Assembly (NCBI RefSeq): GCF_000005505.3
Contig: NC_016134.3
Span: 10,150,624-10,214,623, forward strand
From: Brachypodium distachyon
Taxonomy: Eukaryota > Streptophyta > Magnoliopsida > Poales > Poaceae
Reading direction: 5' to 3'
DNA: 64,000 bases
The position numbers were made by a program, and so were the translations under genes. Below the pieces are notes generated by a model, which was not told where the DNA came from, searched no databases, and worked only from the letters and a program-made list of their open reading frames with translations. Below are positions 44,598 to 55,972 of the stretch, in pieces; the stretch's first letter is position 1; each line of letters opens with the position of its first letter.

Positions 44598-44877
44598 TCA
44601 GGCCTCGGAAGCCGGGCACGCGTACAGCGGGGGCACGCCGGCTCTCTGGTGGTGGCACATGTACACGAAGGTCTGCGGCAACTGGATCGGCAAGCGGCAG
44701 ACGCCGGCGATGAGGTCGAAGGCGCCGTTGACGGGGATGTCGACGCCGACGGCCCGCGCCGCGGCGTGGTTCACGATGTGGCACAGGCACATTATCGGGC
44801 CGTTACACGATTCTGCGCAGGCCCTCGCAGCAGCCCTCCGGCGCCGGCGTCGGCACCGTGCTGGGCGTCCCTGAAGA
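44598..44877 (-). pseudogene. Non-specific lipid-transfer-protein-like gene relic
   Basis: The minus-strand frame PTPAPEGCCEGLRRIV (about 44860-44813) breaks, then a second frame gives CNGPIMCLCHIVNHAAARAV ... VNGAFDLIAGVCRLPIQ and a stop at 44598. The CC ... CxC ... C ... C order is the eight-cysteine motif of LTP/2S-albumin proteins, small secreted lipid-binding proteins. The first cysteine, the signal peptide and the 5' exon are missing, and a frameshift with in-frame TAA lies between the two frames. Past the last conserved cysteines the tail (FVYMCHHQRAG) is short. Confidence 0.65.
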
Positions 44878-45007
44878 AGGGCAGGCTACTCTGTACCATG
44901 CAAAAATACTCAGGCAAGACCAACCAAACAGGTGATATACGGACGTCGGATACTTCCAAGGGAAATTCCCCCACTTGGCAACATGAACAAGCCGGCCAGT
45001 CTTTCAT

Positions 45008-45277
45008 GTTCAGCTGCCTCCACCCCCCATAACAGAAACATCACTCTTCTAGAAGGTTACAACTTGTTTTACAAATCTGTTCTGGCAGAAACAGGAGCCC
45101 TGCAGTCTTAAGCACTAGACCATACTCGCACTTTCAATACTGCTACACATCTCTCTTATGCTAATTAAGACCGTCATATCTCTTGCGCCGCGTGATTGCA
45201 TGAAAGACGGCTTAAGTTGTCAATTACACATCACCAGAAAAAATCCTAGGAAGAAAACAAGCTTAAAGATAACGATG
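45008..45277. other. 3' flank of the kinase gene, no gene seen
   Basis: AT-rich; probably includes the 3' UTR of the minus-strand kinase gene. Confidence 0.5.
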
Positions 45278-48200
45278 TCACATAGTTAGACATTGCACTT
45301 GTTGCTCCGGGGAATTCGGGGCAGACTCCTCGTTGACTTGCTGCATCGGAGGATTGGGAACAGGTAAGGAGACACTCCCACAGTTCAGCATGTGGAGAAC
45401 CTCTGACATGGTGGGCCTGTCTTCCCGATGCTCTTGAACACACAACAGCGCTATCTGAACGCACCTGAGTATATCACTTATTGCAGGTTCATCATGCAAC
45501 AATGGTTGTATCAGCTCCATTGTTCTCCCAGTTGACCATAACTTCCATGCCTGAAAATAGAACACTTCAGTGATCGTTCCAAATGAATGAAACTCCATCG
45601 ATCCTAAAATGCAGTGATAATTAATCATAATGTTTAGACCAGCTCGGTTGTTTTCCATCAAGAATCATGTTCCCTTACAATGACAGTGACGAGCCCAGGT
45701 TACCCTCTTATGAAAAATGAAAAGAGACCTTTACCGGTAGGTCTCCGTACCGACGGCCCCAAGGGAAAGCCTCCGGCAAAGGCTTTGCCGGCGGGTTTTG
45801 TGTCTTTGCCGGAGGCCCTAGGCTGCCGGCAACACAACATTCTGCAGCAGTGAAGGCATAACACAGGTGTTTGTGGGGCAGGCCATATTCAGATAATGAG
45901 TATTGAAGCAACCGCAAAAATAAGATGGCAAAGAGGCAATATGCCCCGAGAGTGTTTACTTACATGAACAACCAAGCTTTGTCGTCTCTCTAGAAAATTT
46001 GTATATGGCTGTCTTAAACTGATTATCCGGAGAAGAGTGACACCAAAGGCATACAAATCGCTCATGGTGGAGATAATGCCTGAGCTAATATATTCAGGAT
46101 CAAGATAACCGCTGCAAAAGAAAAATCAAACCATTAAAGAATCAAGGGCTGAAGGGCTTAATGTCATAATGACCTAGTGTCCGGTTAAAAAATGGACTAT
46201 TGAACTGATATACTTACAGAGTTCCTGACACATGAGATGTCTCTTTTTCATCTAAACCTGAACTTAATACTTCAGAAATGCCAAAATCAGCAATCCTAGG
46301 AGTCATATGACAATCCAAGAAAACATTGCTTGGTTTCAGATCCCCATGAATTACGCGTAGTCGGGAGTGCTGGTGTAGATAGACTACACCTTGAGCTACC
46401 CCTTTAACTATGCCAAACCATATAGGCCAATTGATCTGGAGACCTTTTCCCTCCTCTGTAACAATAACAACAATTTAAAAGGAAAAATTAAGAAATAAGA
46501 CAACAAAATAAACTGCAAATAAAATGAAAATATTACCAATTAGACAGTCCAAACTTCCATTTGGCATATATTCGTAGACTAATATCTTCTTGTCTCCTTC
46601 CATGCAGCATCCCAGAAGTTTAATGATATTTGCATGCTGGAGTTTTGAGGTAATTCGCACTTCATTTTCAAAATCAGGTCTATGAGATGTGTACTTGTCA
46701 TTAATTTTTATTGCAACATCTAGACCACTTGGCAATTGGCCCTGAAAAGCAATAAATAATCTAGTCTTAAAATGTTTGTTCTATATTGGAAAAAATATCA
46801 TATGCAATCACCCTTCGTGATTGCTCATGCATTTTTTTTTAATGGGCGATTGCTCATGCATTCAACCTTCGGTTTTCGAACCAAACCAACATGAAAAAAA
46901 TCAAATTTGTAGCAAGAGACAAACAAATTAAGTTTAATGTCTGTAAGATTGTAACTTCTAGCATTCGGCGACATATCTTCCCTTCCGTTTTGATTTATCC
47001 TTGTTCAGATGTTTCACATTTGCTGTTACTCTTCACAAACACAGAAATTGCACCTGAAATTATACCTGAGCATTCGTCGGGCCAGGCCGGGCTTCGTAAA
47101 ACCAGGTAGGGGAACCCCAAGCCTGAGGCAGAAAAAACCTCCGTTTTGACTATTGAAAATATTAAAACAATCCTTTTGAGATTAAAAAAATGATTTCTAT
47201 ACCTTTTTTTTTAAATACTTTTTTTATTCATTTCGGGACTGGTCGAAAAGTGAAGCCCCCCAGCCCGGCCGGGGACACTGGGCTTCAGGCCTGGCCACCC
47301 ATGCCCAGGTACATTTGAAATACATAGGTACAGCAAACTGGGAGGTACATCTTGAACTTTACAGCATAATCTCACAAGAAATAAAAAATATAAACAATCT
47401 TTTTATAAGGAAAATCAAGTACGACACTACCAGTTACGAAAAAAGTATGTACATTACCTTGTAAACAGAACCATAACCACCCCTTCCAATTTTGTTGCCA
47501 TGCGAGAAATCATTTGTCGATGCAGCCAGCTGAGAGAAACTGAATATTGTAAATCCTGCTGGAAAATGATCATATAAACAACCATTCTTCAGTACCACAA
47601 GACTTCACTTTCTTTCTTTGCTTTTATGGATATGGTTGTTACAAGCTCATATTAGCTCATCTTGTCTAATTGTAATATGTTACTGTTTCCAGCATGTTAC
47701 CTATTCCTTCATGACCAATGAGCCTGTCAACCAAGCTAGTTGTCTCCTTCTGAGCCCACCAAGAAGGCCACCTAAATTGATGCCTTCTTTTGGGCAACAC
47801 TTTAGTACCTCCAGAGCCTGCAAATAAGTGACTTAAACCCAGTGGACAACACTTGAAGAAATAAGCATGAAATAATTCAATCCCCATTGTTGTGGCAACA
47901 CGATTAATAGCTTCAAAAACAAGCAAACATCGTTCAACATTATTGACCAATTAGTTAGGAACTACGAACATAATCAAAGATACAGTATATATGATATTTA
48001 ATTCTAGACGTACCGTATCTACTAAAGCTGGCAAAGGAATTAGCAGCTTGCTTGGGCTCAGTTGTTTCTGAAACCCCTACTGATTCAATGTCGTCAACAA
48101 CTCTTTCTTCAGTCCTAATACAAAACGATGTGCGTTCAACACAAAAATGGAATTGCTTCATACATGAGTACTATCATTATTGAAAATAAAAAAAATGAGT

Positions 48201-49735
48201 ACTTTTAGGCAAGATTAAATGCAATGGCTATCATGTTCTTTCAAACACAACACTGTTATATGTATAACACGAGAATCGTGACATACAGGGTGACTAAAAA
48301 GCACCTATATTAGAGAATTAGGACTTACATCAGTTCAGGGTCTGAATGACTAGAAAATGACCCCAGCTTCTCTTTGACTGCCTGGAGTAAAAAGTAACTT
48401 GCTTAGGAGTTAGGACAATAGACTAGAAATATGGAAGAACTGGGATTTTCATGTAAGTTTTAAATATGTGGATGAATGGTGACCGCACAAGAGCTGATGT
48501 AAATCGAGTATATTAGACTGGTTACTATTATGCTTTAACAAAAGTAACTCGCTTAGGATATTAGACTATTATGCTTTAAAAAATTCTTGGAATATAATTA
48601 CGGAATTCACCAATATATTTGTACTTTCAACAATCAAACAAACTGATATTAATATCCTTTTCAACCATCACAAATATCCATTTACTCTTTTGTTATTAAT
48701 CTGTTGCTTGAAACTTTTAACAATTCATGTGACCTAAGTTACACATTATTAAGTCTAAAACTACACCTCTGAAGTACTATATATGTCGTGACATGGAGAT
48801 GAGGATGGTTAGATGTGGTCATGTGGATACATTGATTCTGAAATGGGGCTGAGGTACTATAACAAAATTTCAGGCAACTTATGAGAAAAAACAACTTTTT
48901 AGATTTATTCCGACTTTTGCTTTCATATACACACACCGTACTGGTGGGTGCACCGGTGCAGTTACTCCACGTTGAATGTACTACCATGTGCTATTATATA
49001 TTCTACTTTATCATTTTTCATAAATTCATACACTGTTTCTAAGATAATTCAAAGCAAACTACATGAAAAAAATCTCAAGTTGGTACGTAGTTTTTAATTA
49101 CTACTCTCTCAGATCCATAATACGTGTCTCAGACTTAGTACAATTTTGTACTAAGTTAGTACAAAATCTGAGACACTCATGATGGATCGGAGGGAGTATA
49201 TTTTAGAAATACCTTCATATTTGTACAAATAATAGAGTATGTTAAATATATATAGCAACAAATTAATAGGTGAGGCCATATATTATTTTGCATGCATGCA
49301 GTTAAGTAATGGTATATATGGACATACCTCTGGAGGAGACATACGAGCACCATCTTGAAAATGTCTAATAGGAACGACAACATTATTTTCTGAAGCAAGG
49401 GTGATGACCACCATCTGATCGATGATATCCCTGTTGACTTCCTGCAACTGTCTGGAAATTTTCCTGAGCCTGAAGGGTTGCCTGGCGACGGTACGCCTCT
49501 CCTTGCAGGAAGAAATGAGTTCAAGAGCCCGGCCCAGGTGCTCTTCGAGTGCGTCGAGGGCAGCGCTCATCTCCGCCCCCCTGATAACTTCCTCCTCCAA
49601 CGGTGCCAGAATGGCACATAGTCTCTCCACAAGCGATCCAGTCCTACGGCAATCATGCTTGTTGTGCCTCACCTTATCCACCACCTCCTTGATCTTCGAC
49701 CCAAGCTCGAGAACCGTCGTCAATGTATCGGCCAT
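45278..49735 (-). CDS. Cytoplasmic receptor-like kinase with N-terminal MCA/MLKL-type helical domain, nine exons, intact
   Basis: Exons: 49735-49328, 48381-48329, 48114-48014, 47817-47701, 47555-47458, 46741-46537, 46455-46218, 46111-45964, 45550-45278. All have GT/AG borders and join in frame to 546 residues. Residues 1 to about 136 are a helical domain ([56 protein letters not shown]), the type seen in MCA1, MLKL-like and many grass kinases. The kinase follows: [11 protein letters not shown] (249-259), VAIK Lys271, [10 protein letters not shown] with Asp366 (HGD, so non-RD), ADFG 383-386, SGTLGYLDPEY. There is no signal peptide or membrane segment, so it is probably cytosolic or membrane-associated. 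Non-RD kinases of this kind are common in immunity. Start: MADTLTTV at 49735 matches the usual family start; in-frame ATGs exist at 49759 and 49771. A LINE fragment ends 66 bp upstream; introns 1 and 5 hold MITEs. Confidence 0.88.
47064..47310. mobile_element. Small TIR element in intron 5 of the kinase gene
   Basis: Left ACCTGAGCATTCGTCGGGCC and the reverse complement of the right end (ACCTGGGCATGGGTGGCC) are related termini, both preceded by T and followed by GGCC-rich sequence, with an AT-rich middle. The ends resemble those of the element at 39426-39680. Confidence 0.5.
49104..49196. mobile_element. Stowaway MITE (93 bp) in intron 1 of the kinase gene
   Basis: Ends CTCTCTCAGATCCATAATAC and, reverse-complemented, CTCCCTCCGATCCATCATGA are matching inverted termini of Stowaway type. 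The inner arms ACGTGTCTCAGA / TCTGAGACACTC and AGTACAATTTTGTACT also pair. TA TSDs lie at 49102-49103 and 49197-49198. Confidence 0.88.
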
Positions 49736-49800
49736 CCTGATTTTACGATCGAGGAGCATATCCAATCCCAATCTGCACGATGTTGAATGAATATAAATCC

Positions 49801-50870
49801 TTTTTTTTCGAGAAAACGCAAAAGCATTGCGTCTCGTTGTATTGAAAAGGTAGAAGAGTATTTACAAGCCTAGAGACACTGGGTACAAACACACGCAAGA
49901 CACAATTAGTGCACATCCCAGGATTCGGGCAGCAACACACGCAATCCTAAAGCGCCTGCTCTAGCCCAAAGCTTCGCTTCCTCTTGGATCCTTTGTAGGA
50001 TGGTGGAAGAGCAGGGTCGGGCGTTCTCAAAGGTGCACTCGTTTCGCTTGTCCAAATCATCCTAGCAGTCAACATGACCGAAGAGTCTAGACCCTTGCGG
50101 CATTTCGCTTGTCCAAATCATCCTAGCAGTCAACATGACGAAGAGTCTAGACCCTTGCGGAGGGGCTTTCGGGAAGAACAACGGTTGACAGACAAGGTGC
50201 CACCAAGTCGAGAGGGTAACTCCCTGGGTAGGAGGTTGGCAGGTCTCTAATCCAAGAGAGGACGCAGTGCCAGACCTGCTGCGAGAAAGGGCAGTCGACG
50301 AGAAGGTGTTGCATGGTCTCAGGGCGCTGGTCGCACAGCACACAACAAGGCTTGTGGGACAGGCCGCGACGGGCGAAAGGTCCAGCAGCAACCAAGGTCC
50401 GCGAGCCAGTAGAAGAACTTGACCTTCCGCGGTGTCCAGGTCTTCCAGGTGAGCTTCCATGAGTCGCTGCACATGGAGCCCTGAAAGGTGGCAAGGTAGC
50501 AAGAGCGAGCTGAGTAAGCTCCAGCCGAAGTCCAGCGCCACACAAGGGTGTCAGGCTCCTGAGTGAGGTGGGTGCGGCTAACAGCAAGCCAGAGCGACAG
50601 GTACTCGAGCAACGCTTCGCCACGCAAGTCACCCTGGATATCGCAGGCCATCCAACTGTGGTTCAGGAGCCCGTCTGCAACCGTCCTCAATATACGCCTG
50701 CGCTTCGAAACCAATTCATGGACAGCAGGCACGAGCTCGGATGTGGAGCGGCCGCCGATCCATCTGTCGATCGAACCGTTCCCGATCACCATGTGGGTAG
50801 AGGCGAAGAATAGGGACTGCTCCTCCTCGTTGAAGCTGAGGTCTAGGTCGTGCCATGGCTTAGAGAATCA
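49801..50870 (-). pseudogene. LINE 3' fragment with zf-RVT domain and poly(A)
   Basis: Read on the minus strand, it ends with a poly(A) run (T8 at 49801-49808 on the plus strand) after ACGCAATGCTTTTGCG. Coding remains upstream include WRWTSAGAYSARSCYLATFQ, WKTWTPRKVKFFYWLA and CCVLCDQRPETMQHLLVDCP with FSQQVWH, the zinc-binding C-terminal region of LINE ORF2. Frames shift several times and the reverse transcriptase is absent (5' truncation near 50870). No convincing TSD was found. Confidence 0.85.
50042..50160. repeat. Tandem duplication, 61-bp period, inside the LINE fragment
   Basis: TTTCGCTTGTCCAAATCATC through AGACCCTTGCGG occurs at 50042-50100 and 50103-50160 with a single 1-base indel. 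Confidence 0.95.
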
Positions 50871-50886
50871 GATAGCTCTTTTTTGA

Positions 50887-51364
50887 CGTTATGGCAGGTG
50901 TGCTACCCTTGCATTAAGTTCGGGCAGGGGGGGGGGGGGGTGTTAATGGTAGGTGTTCCAAGTCTTCCATTAGCAGTCTGGTTGTGCGCAAGAGATGGGC
51001 CACTTGCCTACCACATCTACAGGCCTTAACTCCAAATCTTCATAATCAATCCGGTTTCTCGCTTTCCGAATTAATCAATCGATCAATGTGATTTAATCTA
51101 GACCATGAACTGTACAAGATGACAGTCCGGACTCCACAGAAACGTGATATCTTTTCCTTTGTTTTACACTTAGGAATTTGGGATGTGAGATCATATGTCC
51201 CATATGAACATATATTATGTCAACGTGATTTAATCTAAACTGTTATACCTTGGTCCCACCAAATCAACAGGTTTTGCTTTTTTCTGAGATTTTTCTAGCG
51301 TTATATCTATTTTCTGGTTATATTAGCTATTTCTTGGAACAACTCACCATGAACAATTTGGTAA
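50887..51364. other. 3' flank of the first NLR gene, with a 14-base G run
   Basis: Contains an uninterrupted run of 14 G (50927-50940) and AT-rich sequence; no gene. Confidence 0.5.
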
Positions 51365-54300
51365 TCAGTAATCATTGATAATTTCAAAAGAAGAAGAAGA
51401 GAACACAAGCTCCTCCTTTTTGAAGGAAAGTTCGTACCTGGTGTTCTTATCTCCCCCTTTGTTCTCGACTTGAGTGTTGCATTCATCTTGGTTTTCTACC
51501 TCCACGATGGCATCTTGTTGGTCTGGAGCCATGTGTTCTTCCCCTTTTTTGCCCATAATTATACCTTCCTCGCCATAATCATTGATAATTTCAAAAGAAG
51601 AAGAAGAGAACACAAACTCCTCCTTTTTGAAGGAAAGTTCGTACCTGGTGTTCTTATCTCCCCCTTTGTTCTCGACTTGAGTGTTGCATTCATCTTGGTT
51701 TTCTACCTCCACGATGGCATCTTGTTGGTCTGGAGCCATGTGTTCTTCCCCTTTTTTGCCCATAATTATACCTTCCTCGCCATAAATGACGCAATCCACC
51801 AAATCTACGTCGATACTAGGATTGCTTAGATGATTGTTAACTGCAGTTGTCAAGGCAGACTCTGCATCAGTACCTGCTCCCCTAATTTTTGCGGAGATCT
51901 CTACTAGGCTTGACAAATGCTCGATGTTGATAGGTGCTGCACTATGTTGGTCCACAGCAGGGGCATTGAAACCTAGCTTGAGCTTCTGAAGCTTGGGCAT
52001 TGCACCTGCCTCAAATTTCACGAAAGGTACTCTGCCTCTGCACCTGAACTTGAAGTATCTAAGAACTGAGAAACCTGCCTTTCCGAAGAAGATCATTTCT
52101 GCAGGCGCTGCCTCGATATACAGCGAGAGAGCAGTGAGTGAAAGAAATCCTCCAAGAACATCAATGTCATGTGTCAGCAGCTTCCCAACTGCAATCTTCA
52201 AAATACAGAGCTTAGCAAGTTTATTGGTCCAGTCAGGTAAGCTCGAGAAGATGCAACAGCGCCGAGATAAGTCGAGTCTCTCAATAAGTGCGGGAGGGGA
52301 TAGAAAGGTGAAAACATCAAAAGAAATTCTAATGCTTGAAGCAACAGCGGCATTAGGACTATCAACACGAGAGGATCCTGCAGCAGGTGCCAGAGTTAAA
52401 CATTTCAGGTTTCTTAGCTCCACCAGGGCTGAGCCAAGGAGTCGCATTTTGTCCTCCAGATTGCCAGATTGCACCGTAGAACAGGTGAGATGAAGCTCCT
52501 GAAGATTGGTCAGGTTGCAAATGTTCATCAGATTGCATCTTGAGTTCATGCTCAGATCGAGATACCCCAGAGTGCGAAGAGATCTCATCCAGCGAATGCT
52601 GTCAGGCAGAGGAGTTTCGCTAGGAAGACGGAGGTACAACAAACCGGCTGGCAGATCGAAAGTATCTGATGGAAGTGCTGCAGTTAGTTTTGCTTGAATT
52701 TCCAAGGCCACCAATTCTTTTAGCTGTTGCATCTGGGTTGGAAGCTCCACAGTCACATGAGATTGAGACACACCAATACTCAAATATTTCAGTCGAAACA
52801 GTGCCAAAATTCCAGTGAGGTTGAAACTCACACCATCAGGTTCAGTGAGGTTGTCACTCATGTCAACAGGTTCAAATAGTAATTTAAGGATCAGAACCTG
52901 AAGAAACCGAAACTTCACAATAGAAGGCATGCACTTGAGCAATCCAGAAAAGGCAAGTGATCGGACTCGCGACAGTCTCAGAGTCGCCGTCAGTGTTGCA
53001 TCTTCCGCATTGCTGAAGTTGAGACCCAACCTACGGACCTTTTCAGCATGTCTTATAGAGGTCTGGGAATCATCTATGGCAATGCTGAAATTCTTTTCTA
53101 TGGACTTGTCTCTAATAAACTGATGTACCATGCGGTGCACTGTACAGGACAACACTTCATCATTGCAGTTGATATCTTCAGGTTGGATCATTCCCCTGTT
53201 AACAAGCTCGTCAAAATAGCTCCCTGCAGTCTCCTCCCTGCTGGTATCCCCTTCCCCTGCACAGATAAAACCTTCAGCTATCCACTGCTTCATTAAATCA
53301 TCCTTCCAGATTATACAGTCCTCCTCATAAAGACTCAGATATAGCATGCATCCTTTCAAACAGTGAGGAAGGCTGTTGTAACCGAGGTTCAGGACTTGTT
53401 TCACCCCTTCCAAATTAGGATCTGTGATCAGACCCAAATCCAGCGAATTCCTTAAGTAATTGCATTGTTCTATGCTGACTGGCTGGCATGCTAAAATACT
53501 GGCCGTGGCAATAACAGCTAGCGGCAGACCACCACACCTATTTATGATTTCATATAAAACATTATTGAGGTGTTCAGGAATTTCGGATTGACGGCCAAGT
53601 AGTGTGCTGGAAAATAATTGTCTCGACTCATCTTCACTGAGAAGTTCCTTCTTGTATATGTACTTGGAGTTACCAGCACAGCATATTTGAGCTACAACGT
53701 CAACTTCGGTCGTAGCCAGTATTCTACTGCAGCAACCATCCTTTGGCAAAGCACGGTTAACAAGATTCCACATTGATGGTGACAACAAATCATCAATTAT
53801 GATGAAATACCTGTCAAAACATATGTATAAGAAAGTGCCACTTCATTTTTTGAGGTGGTAACTTACTAAAATTTAAAATTTCTATAGGAACTTCGTTTTT
53901 TTGCAATGAATAAATTCAGCGAATTCTATGTTCCATATATATTCTCGTGCAGGCCACGATGGACTTTCCGAGTAATCAACAGCCAAATTTGGTTAGGTGT
54001 TCGAGAATTCATTTGAAGATCAAAATATTTATGTGGTACTTTCATAGGGGCGGTGCAGCCAGATGCCGACAAAGGAATAGTGGAAGGCAATCAGTGTTTG
54101 TTGCTTCGGTGAGGAGACAATTCAGCATCTATTTCTTGTTGAAAAACATCTATTTCTTGATTATCATTTTGCTTGTTACTTAGACGTATGGACCAGTGTA
54201 TCATTAAGGTGTGAACGGATATGGATTATATGATCTATGATAAGGCAATTCATCAAAATTAGTACGGAAATCCTTTGAATCAAAGAGGCCCTAAATGGTG

Positions 54301-55305
54301 TAACTCGTCTAATGTTTGTGCAACTAGGAGGTAAAAGTCGGAATTCACTCTAAAAGTAATGAAGCTCTAGCTCTTCGTGATTAAGGTTCGTGCATATTGA
54401 ATTTTGTCTTAAAAATGACAGGCTTTAGCGAATCAAACTGAGCAAACATTAGCAGTTCGCTGCATGTATGCCTCCCAAGTGTATTCAACGATCTCAAAAA
54501 TAGATTAATGACAAGAAATTAGAAGTACTTACGTCTTATCTTTTAGGTACGCATTCAGCTCATCTACAATTTTTTGCAGCTTCCAATTGCTGTGTAGCTG
54601 ATCCTGTCGAACTTGCGACAGTATGCTGGTGAGGAGCCTCCTCACGTCAGGCTTTCGAGAAGCCTGCACAAAAGCCTTGCACTGGTATTGCTGTCGGAGC
54701 TGACGGTACAGCTCTCTGGCAAGGGTGGTTTTACCGACCCCGGAAACCCCAACAATGGACACCACCTTCCGTTCTGGCTTTCCATTATTAGCTAGCAACC
54801 TGTGGATCTCTCTAATGGAGCTCTTGTGCATACCAACAAGGCGATGTTGTTGTCGGCGTGGAGGCGGGGGCGGCCAGTTACCCAAAGTACTTCTGCTACT
54901 GCTGCTAGGCTGCATCTCACAGTTTGCAAGATAGCAATCGTGCCATCGAATCACTTGCGCCACACGAGCCCTGAATCCCAAGATCTCATTGGCAACGGTG
55001 ACACTCTCCCGCGGTTTCAGCTTCTTGATGCTGCCGGCGCCATGGACGAGATCGTCGATGAAGTCGTCGATATCGTATGACAGTTCGCGCACCTCGTCAG
55101 CCCAGCAGTCGGCCATTGAGGCAGGGGCAACTACCTCGGATGGCTCTATGCAATAATTGTTTAGCAGTTGCTGTAGATCGTCTTTCAGGATGTTGATCTC
55201 GTTTCGCCCTGCCCCTTGCAGACCATAGTGGCGTGACAGCAACCACTGGAGCTTCATGGGAAGAGAGCGCATGGCCCCCTGGGAAGCACTGGTCCAAGCC
55301 TCCAT
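51365..55305 (-). CDS. CC-NB-LRR (NLR) disease-resistance-type protein, two exons
   Basis: Exons 55305-54533 and 53810-51365 join in frame (3219 nt, 1072 residues). Family role: intracellular receptor for pathogen effectors. In order: Rx-type coiled coil (1 to about 130; EVRELSYDIDDFIDDLV), NB-ARC with P-loop GVSGVGKTT (186-194), kinase 2 YFIIIDDLL just after the splice, RNBS-B SRILATTEV, GLPL motif CGGLPLAVIA, RNBS-D CMLYLSLYEEDCIIWKDDLM and a VHRMVH sequence where the MHD motif is expected, then leucine-rich repeats to about residue 930. The C-terminal tail is two tandem copies of 69 residues (207 bp each, see the repeat entry). Start: MEAWTSASQG matches the usual start of such proteins; another ATG is at 55314, after an acceptor-like CAG, so a 5' UTR intron is possible. 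It is head to head with the NLR starting at 55973. Confidence 0.9.
51371..51784 (-). repeat. 207-bp tandem duplication at the NLR C-terminus
   Basis: 51371-51577 and 51578-51784 are identical except for one visible substitution (G/A, giving Leu or Phe in KKEE(L/F)VF). The unit is 69 codons, so the frame is kept. Each copy ends with SSSFEIINDY; only the downstream one is followed by the stop. Confidence 0.97.
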
Positions 55306-55972
55306 TTCCCCCATCCCTGAAGCGAACCACAACACTGGTAAGTCTGATTCACGAATGTAGGCAAATATGATGACAGATGAATAATAAAACAGAAATTATA
55401 TACACATGAACAAGCAGATCGGCAATGTGTGGACCTCTAGGCTCTAGCTACCATGGCCAGGCTAGCTGGACATTAATGTGCACTCGACCTCTACCATGAC
55501 ATGGTAAAAAGAAGTTTTATGATACAAATGAACCAAGGAACAATCGTTCCAGCCAAACAGATGGTTGGTGAGAGTGAGACCCGGTATTAGCAGCCAGCCG
55601 GCCTTGAGGAACAATCGTCGCCCGTGCCAATGCACTAATGAACCAAGGCCAGGCCGGCTGTTGGCATTACACTAGATAACGGTATTAGTGCATTGGCGCA
55701 TTTAACACTCCGTTCAATTCCTAATGAACAAGGGACAGGCCGGCTGTTGGCACACTAGTATTTCAGCCGGCCTTCAGGGAAGAACAGGCCGGCCCGCAAG
55801 TCCGATCAACTCGTAGCAGCTGGCTAGATCGAGATCGATAAAATATTAGGAGTAGAACTTAGCCGGCCTGGAATTGCGTGCTTCGTACCTTGTCTCTTGG
55901 CTCCATCGGCAATCCCCTTGATTTCCCGACCCACCAAAGCCAGGCACTCGCTGCCGCCCACGGACAGCATCA
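55306..55972. promoter_or_regulatory. Shared 667-bp upstream region of the divergent NLR pair
   Basis: This must hold the promoters and leaders of both NLR genes. A 14-bp perfect inverted repeat, GCCAATGCACTAAT (55626-55639) and ATTAGTGCATTGGC (55684-55697), sits near the middle. CAGGCCGGCTGTTGGCA occurs at about 55650 and again at about 55736, each preceded by a version of AATGAAC(C)AAGG. AGCCGGCC-type GC boxes recur five times in all. No TATA box is obvious for either gene. Regulatory function is inferred from position. Confidence 0.5.

Noticed and set aside
49780..50890. Target-site duplication of the LINE fragment
   Set aside because: No repeat of the sequence next to the poly(A) end was found at the 5' break.
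51470..51829. Plus-strand ORF of 119 codons at the NLR C-terminus
   Set aside because: It is the antisense shadow of the duplicated NLR tail.
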